Assembly (NCBI GenBank): GCA_035550315.1 | Contig: DASZPL010000032.1 | Location: 1 to 11,128, forward strand | Origin: DASZPL01 sp035550315 | GTDB taxonomy: Bacteria > Actinomycetota > Actinomycetes > JAFAQI01 | Direction: 5' to 3' | Length of the DNA stretch: 11,128 bases | Shown here: positions 1-4,957 of the stretch, in pieces | Layout of the letters: each line of letters opens with the position of its first letter | Numbering within the stretch: position 1 is the first letter of the stretch | Position numbers and translations under genes: made by a program | The notes under the pieces: model-generated | The model's database searches: none | Told to the model about the DNA's origin: nothing | Seen by the model: only the letters and a program-made list of their open reading frames with translations

Positions 1-807
1 CCCCGGTGCAGGCGCCCCCGGTGTGGGCGCACCCGGTGCAGGCGCCCCCGGTGTGGGCGCACCCGGTGCAGGCGCTCCCGGGGGCGCCGGCGTGGCTCCC
101 GCAGGTGCCCCCGACGGCAGGGGTACCGCGTGGCGGCCCACGCTTTGCGCCTCGGAGGCCGCCTGCGCCGCCGCCACCGCCGCGGGGGCAGGCGCGGGCT
201 CGACGCGCGGCCGCGCGTCGAGATCGCCGATCGTGGACTCGAGATAGCTGCGCAACCGACTGCGGAACTCCCGCTCGAAACCCCGCAGCGCCGCGATCTC
301 CTCGACCAGGCCGCTGCGTTCCTTCTCCAGGGCCGCGAGCCGGCTGGCGTGCACCGCGCGCAGCTCCTGCTCCAGCGCCGTGGCCTTCGCCCGGGCCCCG
401 TTGAGGATCTCCTCGGCGTCGGCGTGCGCTCGGGCGATCGCGTCCTCAGCGGTGCGCTGAGCCAGCATCAGCGTGCGCAACGTCGTGTCGTCGGTGTCGG
501 CGATCGCAGACCCGCCGGCGCTCTCAGCGAGCGGGACAGGGACCGGGACCGCGGGCGGCACGGCGGCCTGGGGCTGCGGTGGCTGGTGGGTCGGCTGCGG
601 AGCGGACGGCGGCAGCACCGCCGTCAGCGCGGGCGCACCTGCCGCACGCGCCGCTGCCTGCTGCAACGCCCGGTTCTCGCTGATCAGCCGCCGCAGCTCT
701 TCCTCGATCTCGTCGAGGAAGTTGTCGACCTCTTCCTCGTCGTAGCCGAACTTGAAGCGAACGACGGTGAACCGCTTGTTCTGGACGTCTTCGGGGGTCA
801 GCGGCAT
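1..807 (-). CDS. divIVA: DivIVA/Wag31 polar-growth scaffold, 3' end outside window
   Basis: This is a cytoplasmic coiled-coil protein that binds curved membrane at poles and septa and recruits the actinobacterial tip-growth machinery. I translated the minus strand from the ATG at 807 and found 269 codons with no stop, so the C-terminus lies beyond position 1. Residues 1-50 form the conserved DivIVA N-terminal domain (MPLTPEDVQN, then GYDEEEVDNFLDEIEEEL at 21-38). A Pro/Ala/Val-rich linker follows at about 57-100, then a second long charged coiled coil at about 104-196, then an Ala/Pro-rich tail. From about residue 243 the tail becomes GAPAP/GAPTP repeats encoded by a 30-base tandem repeat. 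The start is supported by the family-typical MPLTPEDV and a GGGAAGG-like site upstream. It is the last gene of the cluster, 90 bases after yggT, and may also have its own promoter. The family is certain from the N-terminus; the full length is unknown. Confidence 0.95.
   Translation of the reverse strand, partial: MPLTPEDVQNKRFTVVRFKFGYDEEEVDNFLDEIEEELRRLISENRALQQAAARAAGAPALTAVLPPSAPQPTHQPPQPQAAVPPAVPVPVPLAESAGGSAIADTDDTTLRTLMLAQRTAEDAIARAHADAEEILNGARAKATALEQELRAVHASRLAALEKERSGLVEEIAALRGFEREFRSRLRSYLESTIGDLDARPRVEPAPAPAAVAAAQAASEAQSVGRHAVPLPSGAPAGATPAPPGAPAPGAPTPGAPAPGAPTPGAPAPG
2..75. repeat. 30-base tandem repeat in the divIVA tail
   Basis: Bases 2-31 and 32-61 are identical 30-base units, and 62-75 begins a third copy before diverging. 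Read on the minus strand in the divIVA frame, each unit encodes two pentapeptides, alternating GAPAP and GAPTP. The unit length is a multiple of three, so gain or loss of copies keeps the frame. The array touches the window edge, so its total copy number is unknown. Confidence 0.93.
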
Positions 808-897
808 GACAGTTGACCTTCCCGGGACCGAGCCGGGCTACCCGTCATGCGCGCCCCTCGGATGCGGTCGGCGGGCTGTCCGGCGGCTGCCACCGGT
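808..897 (-). other. yggT-divIVA intergenic spacer
   Basis: This 90-base gap contains the divIVA ribosome binding region (GGGAAGG about 10 bases before the ATG). It also holds a short CCCGG/CCGGG inverted repeat just upstream. An ATG at 848 is out of frame with divIVA. I do not see a convincing -35/-10 pair, so whether divIVA has its own promoter here is open. Confidence 0.5.
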
Positions 898-1188
898 CTA
901 GGCAGCATGCGGCGCCAGCAAGCTGATCAGGATTCCTGCGGTCACCCACAGCACGAGGAAGGACAGGTCGAACGACATCCGGCCCAGCGGCAGGGGCGGG
1001 ATCACCCGGCGTAAGGCCTTCAGCGGCGGGTCGGTCACCGAGTAGGCGACCTCGAGGGCAGCCGCTACCGCCCCGGTCGGACGGTAGCTACGCGAGAGCA
1101 ACATCACCCAATCCATGACAAACCGGACAATCAGCAGGGCAATCAGCACATAGAGCGCGTAGAGCCCGATCGATGCTGCGACGGCCAC
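898..1188 (-). CDS. yggT: YggT family small membrane protein
   Basis: This is a 96-residue integral membrane protein of the YggT (YlmG) family. The exact role is not established; relatives are linked to envelope and division functions and, in plastids, to nucleoid and membrane organisation. Hydrophobic segments lie at about residues 8-30 and 72-92. The conserved central signature is visible: SRSYRPTG at 32-39, then SVTDPPLKALRRVIPP at 50-65, followed by FDLSFLVL. The length equals that of mycobacterial homologues as I recall them. The start is a GTG at 1188. Its ribosome binding site is weak, and no other start codon lies close upstream in frame, so translation may be coupled to sepF, which ends 28 bases earlier. 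It lies between sepF and divIVA, the standard actinobacterial position. Confidence 0.93.
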   Translation of the reverse strand: MAVAASIGLYALYVLIALLIVRFVMDWVMLLSRSYRPTGAVAAALEVAYSVTDPPLKALRRVIPPLPLGRMSFDLSFLVLWVTAGILISLLAPHAA

Positions 1189-1216
1189 CGTGATACCGCT
1201 TGTCTCGCGGGACCGG

Positions 1217-1720
1217 TCAGCTCTGGTTGAAGAAGCCAGCCCCCGCCAGCCGGGACTTGTCCTCGGCGGTGATCTCCACGTTGGCCGGGGTGAGCAGGAA
1301 CACCTTCTGGGTGACCCGCTCGATGCTGCCGTGACGACCGAAGACCAGACCCGCGGCGAAGTCGACCAGCCGCTTGGCGTCGGAGTCGTCCATGTCGGTG
1401 AGGTTCATGATCACCGGCGTGCCGTCGCGGAAGTGCTCGCCGATGACCCGCGCCTCGTTGTAGTTGCGAGGGTGCACCGTGGTGATGCGGTAGGCCTCGA
1501 GCGCGTCGACGGCCTCCACCCCGTGATGGCGCTCCGCGGCGGCCCGCGGCCGGCGCTCGGCGACCTCGTCCGGACGGGTGACCCGCAGCACGGGCTCCTC
1601 GCCCCGGCGGATCACGTGCGGACGCTCGTCGAAGTCAGCGTCGTCGTCGTACCCGCCATCGATGTCCTCATCTTCGACAAGCCCGAGATAGACGGCCATC
1701 TTGCGCATTGCGCCGGCCAT
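1217..1720 (-). CDS. sepF: Cell division protein SepF
   Basis: SepF is a membrane-tethered FtsZ-binding protein that serves as an essential Z-ring anchor in actinobacteria lacking FtsA and ZipA. The product is 167 residues. Residues 1-13 (MAGAMRKMAVYLG) form the amphipathic membrane-binding helix. Residues 15-75 are an acidic then charged, probably disordered linker. Residues about 78-160 are the SepF/DUF552 fold, with ARVIGEHFRDGTPVIMNL and DAKRLVDFAAGLVFG recognisable. The reading frame is open further upstream to 1846. I chose the ATG at 1720 because it gives the family-conserved N-terminus and has GGAGG (1728-1732) seven bases upstream. The gene follows yggS after a 64-base gap. Regulation probably depends on the upstream ftsZ operon; no separate promoter was recognised. 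Confidence 0.96.
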   Translation of the reverse strand: MAGAMRKMAVYLGLVEDEDIDGGYDDDADFDERPHVIRRGEEPVLRVTRPDEVAERRPRAAAERHHGVEAVDALEAYRITTVHPRNYNEARVIGEHFRDGTPVIMNLTDMDDSDAKRLVDFAAGLVFGRHGSIERVTQKVFLLTPANVEITAEDKSRLAGAGFFNQS

Positions 1721-1727
1721 ACGACGT

Positions 1728-1732
1728 CCTCC
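1728..1732 (-). promoter_or_regulatory. Ribosome binding site of sepF
   Basis: The minus strand reads GGAGG here, seven bases before the ATG at 1720. It decides the start against the in-frame upstream ATG codons at 1738 and 1846. Confidence 0.85.
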
Positions 1733-1748
1733 GGTCATTCGCCTCGTC

Positions 1749-1769
1749 CGAGCGCGCAAATCGCGCCCG
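1749..1769 (-). other. Small hairpin between yggS and sepF
   Basis: Bases 1749-1756 and 1762-1769 can pair as an eight-base stem with one mismatch around a CAAAT loop. An adjoining ten-base palindrome, CGAACGTTCG, lies at 1768-1777. No T-run follows, so this is not an obvious terminator. It may be an RNA-processing or attenuation element, or chance in GC-rich DNA. Confidence 0.35.
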
Positions 1770-1784
1770 AACGTTCGATCAAGG

Positions 1785-2489
1785 CTAACCGACCAATGCC
1801 CCGCGACCGCCCAACAACGCCGTTCCGACACGCAGGTGTGTCGCACCGTGTTCGATGGCCGCTTCGAGATCGCCGCTCATCCCCGCCGACACGACCGTCG
1901 CGGCCGGGAACACCTCGCGCAGCCGGGCGGAGACCTCTGCCAACCGGCGAAACGCCGGCCGCGGGTCGGCGCCGAGCGGCGCCACTGCCATGACCCCGGC
2001 CGGGACCAGTCCGGCCGTCGCGTGGATCTGCTCGGCGAGCTCGACGACGCCCGCCGGGTCCACACCGGCACGGCCTGCGGTTCCCGGCGGATCGAGCGAG
2101 ACCTGGACCAGGCCGGCGACGACCCGGCCGGCCCCTGCCGCGGCCGCGCCGAGTGCGGCGACGAGCTCCGGCCGGTCGATCGAGTGGACGACGTCGGCGT
2201 ACGACGCGACCGAGCGGGCCTTGCGCCGCTGCACCTGACCGACGAAGTGCCAGGCCAGCGGCAGGTCGGCGCACGCCGCATGCTTGGCACGCGCCTCGTC
2301 GTCGCGGTTCTCGCCGACGTCGGTGACGCCGATCTGCGCCAGCAGCCGGACGTCTGATGCCGGGAAGGTCTTCGTCACAGCGATCAGGGTCAGCCCGGCG
2401 CGATCCCGTCCTGCGGCGTCGCAGGCGCGCCGGATCCGGTCGTCGAGGGCGCGCAAGCTGGCCGTGAGCTCGCCGCGGCGGTCAGGCAT
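1785..2489 (-). CDS. yggS: YggS/YlmE/PLPBP family pyridoxal-phosphate homeostasis protein
   Basis: This is a 234-residue single-domain PLP-binding TIM barrel of the YggS (PLPBP, alanine-racemase-like N-terminal) family. Family members bind pyridoxal 5'-phosphate and help keep its free level in balance; no catalytic turnover is established. The Schiff-base lysine is K40 in LIAVTKTFP. The conserved WHFVGQVQRRK occurs at 80-90. The phosphate-binding C-terminal signature SAGMSGDLEAAIEHGATHLRVG spans 201-222. The start is the ATG at 2489, and the first eight bases of the gene overlap the end of pgeF, suggesting translational coupling. This ftsZ-pgeF-yggS-sepF arrangement is conserved in Gram-positive bacteria. 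The gene is not itself a cell-wall enzyme. Confidence 0.95.
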   Translation of the reverse strand: MPDRRGELTASLRALDDRIRRACDAAGRDRAGLTLIAVTKTFPASDVRLLAQIGVTDVGENRDDEARAKHAACADLPLAWHFVGQVQRRKARSVASYADVVHSIDRPELVAALGAAAAGAGRVVAGLVQVSLDPPGTAGRAGVDPAGVVELAEQIHATAGLVPAGVMAVAPLGADPRPAFRRLAEVSARLREVFPAATVVSAGMSGDLEAAIEHGATHLRVGTALLGGRGALVG

Positions 2490-3243
2490 CGGGCTCGATC
2501 ATCACGAACCCGGCGAATCGCCCGGTGAGCCCGTCGCGGCGGTAGGAGTAGAAGCGCCCGTCCTGGGCCGTGCAGTGACCGGTGAGGGACACCTGCGACA
2601 CGCCGGCCGCCCGCAGCAGCCGCTCGGCTCCGGCCAGCAGGTCGAGCCCCGGCGTGCCGGCGCGCGTCTGGCAGGCCGATCCCGGGACGACGGCCGCCAC
2701 CTGCTCGCGCAGCTCGGCGGGAACCTCATAGCAGCGGCCGCAGATCGCCGGGCCGATCACGGCGATCGTCGTGGCGGGCGTCGCGCCGAGCTCGGCCATC
2801 GTCGCGAGCGTGGCCTGCAGCACCCCCTGCGCCAGGCCACGACGGCCGGCGTGCGCCGCGGCGACGACCCCGTGATCGCGGTCGGCGAGCAGCACCGGAA
2901 GGCAGTCGGCGACAAGGACACCGAGCGGCACTCCGGGCACGTTCGTCACCAACGCGTCGACCCCCGGGGCGCCCTCCCGGGTGATCCCGGGTTCAGCCGC
3001 AGTCGCACGGTCGACGGCGAGCGCCCCCGGCCCGTGAACCTGCTGCGGGAAGCTGATGGGCGCACTCCCGATCCGGCGGGTGAGGCGCTCTCGGTTGGCA
3101 AGTACCCGCTCCGGCTCGTCCTCGACATGCAGCGCGAGGTTGAGCGCATCCCACGGCGGCGGGCTCTGCCCGCCCGCGCGGGTGGTGAACCCGCCGACGA
3201 GGCCAGCCGCGAACCCGGCGTCGATCAGGTCGATGCCGGCCAA
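2482..3243 (-). CDS. pgeF: Peptidoglycan editing factor PgeF (YfiH/YlmD, multicopper polyphenol oxidase-like fold)
   Basis: The product is a 253-residue protein of the YfiH/LACC1 family. Family members are reported as purine nucleoside phosphorylase/adenosine deaminase-type enzymes, and in E. coli the protein prevents mis-incorporation of L-Ser in the peptidoglycan stem. Visible signatures are NLALHVED (35-42), QQVHG with H70, VLVADCLPVLLAD with C114, AAAHAGRRGLAQGV with H131, IGPAICGRCYEVP (163-175) and FYSYRRDG (231-238). H70, C114 and H131 match the expected metal-binding triad. The start is a TTG at 3243, 11 bases after the ftsZ stop. No ATG or GTG lies nearby in frame and the ribosome site is weak, so translation is probably coupled to ftsZ. 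The precise substrate cannot be read from sequence. Confidence 0.93.
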   Translation of the reverse strand: MAGIDLIDAGFAAGLVGGFTTRAGGQSPPPWDALNLALHVEDEPERVLANRERLTRRIGSAPISFPQQVHGPGALAVDRATAAEPGITREGAPGVDALVTNVPGVPLGVLVADCLPVLLADRDHGVVAAAHAGRRGLAQGVLQATLATMAELGATPATTIAVIGPAICGRCYEVPAELREQVAAVVPGSACQTRAGTPGLDLLAGAERLLRAAGVSQVSLTGHCTAQDGRFYSYRRDGLTGRFAGFVMIEPDA

Positions 3244-3254
3244 CGTCGGACGAG

Positions 3255-4508
3255 CTACTTCAGGAAGTCGGGAACGTCGAGGTCGTCGGAGTCGTCGAAG
3301 ACGATCGTCCGGCGCGGCGGGGTCGGCCGCGACGCCCGGGCCGGCTCACGCTCCCGGGCCGGCTCCGGCGCGGGCTCGGGGGCCGGCGCACGCCGCGGGG
3401 CGCGCACCGGGGGCGGCGGCGGGGTCTCGGTCAGCTCCGTCAGCAGCAGACCGTCGTCTTCCTCGTCGTCGAACTCGACCGCCGGCGCCGGGCGCTCCCG
3501 CTCCCGCTCCACGGCGGGCGCCTGCTGGGCGCGCCGCGGCTCGAACAGCCGCGCCCGCGGCATCCCACCGTCGAAGCCGGCCGCGATGACCGTGACGCGC
3601 ACTTCGTCGCCGAGCGCGTCGTCGATGACGGCGCCGAAGATGATGTTCGCCTCCGGGTGAGCGGCCTCGGCGACCAGCTGCGCCGCCTCGTGGATCTCGA
3701 ACAGTCCCAGATCGCTGCCACCCGACACGTTCATCAGTACGCCGTGAGCGCCCTCGATGGACGCCTCGAGCAGCGGGCTGGCGATGGCGCCTTCCGCGGC
3801 GACCAGGGCGCGGTCGTCGCCGCGGGCCGACCCGATGCCCATCAGGGCGGTGCCGGCGCCGGTCATGACCGACTTCACGTCGGCGAAGTCGAGGTTGATC
3901 AGACCTGGGGTGGTGATCAGGTCGGTGATGCCCTGGACGCCGGAGAGCAGGACCTGGTCGGCCGAGTGGAACGCCTCCAGGACGCTGACCCGCTTGTCGC
4001 TGATCGACAGCAGCCGGTCGTTCGGGATGACGATGAGGGTGTCGACCTCCTCGCGGAGCGCCGCGATCCCCTCCTCGGCCTGGGACGAGCGGCGCTTGCC
4101 CTCGAAGGAGAACGGCCGGGTCACGACCCCGATCGTCAGCGCGCCGAGCTCGCGGGCGATCCGGGCGACCACGGGGGCGCCGCCGGTCCCGGTCCCGCCG
4201 CCCTCACCGGCGGTGACGAAGACCATGTCGGCCCCCTTGAGGACCTCCTCGATCTCCTCGACGTTGTCCTCAGCGGCCTGCCGGCCGACCGCCGGGTCGG
4301 CACCGGCGCCGAGGCCCCGGGTCAGGTCGCGCCCGACGTCGAGCTTGACGTCGGCGTCGCTCATCAGCAGGGCCTGTGCGTCGGTGTTGACCGCGATGAA
4401 CTCGACCCCCTTGAGGCCGACCTCGATCATCCGGTTGACGGCGTTGACGCCACCACCACCGATGCCGACGACCTTGATCACGGCGAGGTAGTTCTGCGGT
4501 GCTGCCAC
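3255..4508 (-). CDS. ftsZ: Cell division GTPase FtsZ
   Basis: FtsZ is the tubulin-like GTPase that polymerises into the cytokinetic Z-ring. From the GTG at 4508 the product is 417 residues. The GTP-binding N-terminal domain includes VVGIGGGGVNAVN (13-25) and the tubulin signature GGGTGTG (103-109). The T7 synergy loop NLDFADV (205-211) supplies the catalytic acidic residues D207 and D210. The globular core ends near residue 315. A long charged and Pro-rich linker follows (about 318-400), then the conserved C-terminal tail DDLDVPDFLK (408-417) that binds partners such as SepF. The reading frame is open upstream to 4667, but family proteins begin with the sequence given by the GTG at 4508, which has GGAGG ten bases away. 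The ATG at 4517 would leave only one base of spacing. The gene is set off from murC by a 449-base gap with promoter and terminator signals. Confidence 0.97.
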   Translation of the reverse strand: MAAPQNYLAVIKVVGIGGGGVNAVNRMIEVGLKGVEFIAVNTDAQALLMSDADVKLDVGRDLTRGLGAGADPAVGRQAAEDNVEEIEEVLKGADMVFVTAGEGGGTGTGGAPVVARIARELGALTIGVVTRPFSFEGKRRSSQAEEGIAALREEVDTLIVIPNDRLLSISDKRVSVLEAFHSADQVLLSGVQGITDLITTPGLINLDFADVKSVMTGAGTALMGIGSARGDDRALVAAEGAIASPLLEASIEGAHGVLMNVSGGSDLGLFEIHEAAQLVAEAAHPEANIIFGAVIDDALGDEVRVTVIAAGFDGGMPRARLFEPRRAQQAPAVERERERPAPAVEFDDEEDDGLLLTELTETPPPPPVRAPRRAPAPEPAPEPAREREPARASRPTPPRRTIVFDDSDDLDVPDFLK

Positions 4509-4518
4509 GAGCTTCATG

Positions 4519-4523
4519 CCTCC
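4519..4523 (-). promoter_or_regulatory. Ribosome binding site of ftsZ
   Basis: The minus strand reads GGAGG. It lies ten bases before the GTG at 4508 but only one base before the ATG at 4517, and so favours the GTG start. Confidence 0.8.
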
Positions 4524-4554
4524 ACGGGTTGTGACGGCGGAGCGGGGGGTCCAC

Positions 4555-4567
4555 TGCGGTGACCGCA
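4555..4567. repeat. 13-base palindrome TGCGGTGACCGCA, with a CACTGCGGT repeat
   Basis: TGCGGT-G-ACCGCA is a perfect inverted repeat at 4555-4567. The nine-base word CACTGCGGT occurs here (4552-4560) and again at 4598-4606. It could be an operator or part of alternative leader folds. No known binding protein is assigned. Confidence 0.5.
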
Positions 4568-4610
4568 CCGCCGGCGACCCGGGGAAGGTGTCGCCGACAC
4601 TGCGGTCACC
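4558..4610 (-). other. Large stem-loop in the ftsZ leader
   Basis: Bases 4558-4567 (GGTGACCGCA) and 4601-4610 are perfect ten-base inverted repeats. Inside them, 4572-4578 (CGGCGAC) and 4590-4596 form a further seven-base perfect stem around an 11-base loop, with four unpaired bases on each side between the stems. The structure lies about 34 bases upstream of the ftsZ ribosome binding site and downstream of the promoter candidate, so it would be in the mRNA leader. No T-run follows. A competing fold exists because 4555-4567 is itself a 13-base palindrome. Confidence 0.7.
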
Positions 4611-4620
4611 AAGCTCCGAT

Positions 4621-4646
4621 GACTGGCTCGAGTGTCCTCGAGAGTC
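4621..4646 (-). other. CTCGAG-TGTC-CTCGAG hairpin in the ftsZ leader
   Basis: Two CTCGAG hexamers (4627-4632, 4637-4642) flank a four-base loop. They are extended by GACT (4621-4624) pairing with AGTC (4643-4646) across a two-base bulge. This gives a ten-pair stem just upstream, in reading direction, of the larger stem-loop. Confidence 0.5.
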
Positions 4647-4650
4647 GGGG

Positions 4651-4670
4651 AAAACTCTCAACCTCAAGTG
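4651..4670 (-). promoter_or_regulatory. TTGAGGTTGAGAG motif upstream of ftsZ
   Basis: On the minus strand this reads CTTGAGGTTGAGAGTTTT, a tandem TTGAG motif in a locally AT-richer stretch between the promoter candidate and the leader hairpins. It resembles the arm of the palindrome at 4793-4805. Its function is unknown; it may be a protein-binding site or part of a second promoter. Confidence 0.3.
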
Positions 4671-4703
4671 AAGGGCTGGAGTTGCCCCGCTCGAAGCCCG
4701 GGG

Positions 4704-4733
4704 ACATTACGGGGGACGGCACCCGGCGGTCAA
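4704..4733 (-). promoter_or_regulatory. Candidate sigma-70-type promoter for ftsZ
   Basis: The minus strand carries TTGACC (4733-4728), an 18-base spacer and TAATGT (4709-4704). These are close to -35 TTGACA and -10 TATAAT. Transcription would start near 4697, leaving a leader of about 190 bases that contains both hairpins. A dedicated ftsZ promoter fits the terminator after murC. The call rests on visual matching only. Confidence 0.5.
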
Positions 4734-4792
4734 GGCCTACGACCATGATTCCCGCGTAATGGTGCATAAGTTCCTCACTCGGCCAGTCTCTA

Positions 4793-4805
4793 TCTCAACT
4801 TGAGA
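4793..4805. promoter_or_regulatory. 13-base palindrome TCTCAACTTGAGA
   Basis: TCTCAA-C-TTGAGA is a perfect inverted repeat about 60 bases upstream of the -35 box of the promoter candidate. The size and position suit an operator for a dimeric regulator. No regulator is identified. Confidence 0.4.
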
Positions 4806-4883
4806 ATCACCACCTGCGCGCGGCCCAACGCCCGAAACGAGCGTGGTTGTGCGGCCGTAGGTGGATACCCGGGGCGCAGACGT

Positions 4884-4913
4884 AAAAAGGCGAACCCCAG
4901 CAACGGGCGAGCC
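4884..4913 (-). terminator. Possible intrinsic terminator after murC
   Basis: Read on the minus strand, 4913-4889 can fold into an imperfect GC-rich hairpin (GGC/GCC base, GCCC/GGG upper stem), followed at once by five Ts (4888-4884). An overlapping fold pairs CCCCAG with CTGGGG slightly upstream. It lies about 44 bases beyond the murC stop. Actinobacterial terminators often lack long T-runs, so the five Ts are notable, but the stem is not perfect. Confidence 0.45.
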
Positions 4914-4957
4914 TCAGTCGCGCCCTGGGGATCCGTCCGTTGCCGACATCCGAGGTC

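Larger units (their letters stand above)
4509..4957 (-). other. murC-ftsZ intergenic region where ftsQ would be expected
   Basis: This 449-base stretch has no credible gene on either strand. The only open frames are the non-conserved upstream extension of ftsZ and short plus-strand frames with no recognisable signature. Parts of it are less GC-rich than the flanking genes. Reading toward ftsZ, it contains a possible terminator after murC, the palindrome at 4793-4805, a promoter candidate at 4704-4733, a TTGAG-rich motif at 4651-4670, a CTCGAG hairpin at 4621-4646 and a large hairpin at 4558-4610. In most actinobacteria this slot holds ftsQ, which encodes a single-pass POTRA divisome protein. 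No membrane segment or POTRA-like remnant was seen here. Confidence 0.85.

Noticed and set aside
1..76. CRISPR-like array from the 30-base repeats.
   Set aside because: The units are contiguous with no spacers and encode a low-complexity tail in frame with divIVA.
1768..1777. CGAACGTTCG as a LexA (SOS) box.
   Set aside because: The actinobacterial box needs about four bases between CGAAC and GTTCG. Here the half-sites abut, and there is no SOS gene context.
1721..1846. Upstream extension of SepF.
   Set aside because: It overlaps the end of yggS and lacks the family N-terminus. The ATG at 1720 has GGAGG at seven bases.
2284..3660. Long plus-strand frames such as this 458-codon one.
   Set aside because: It is antisense to pgeF and ftsZ, with Arg/Gly/Ala/Ser-rich shadow composition and no domain signature. 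The genes on the minus strand are unambiguous.
4509..4667. Upstream extension of FtsZ by 53 residues.
   Set aside because: It crosses the hairpins and the ribosome binding site and matches no known FtsZ N-terminus. A GTG with a suitable GGAGG lies at the conserved position.
4559..4759. A 66-codon plus-strand frame in the murC-ftsZ gap.
   Set aside because: It has no recognisable domain, runs antisense through the leader hairpins and has no supporting ribosome site. Long chance frames are common at this GC content.
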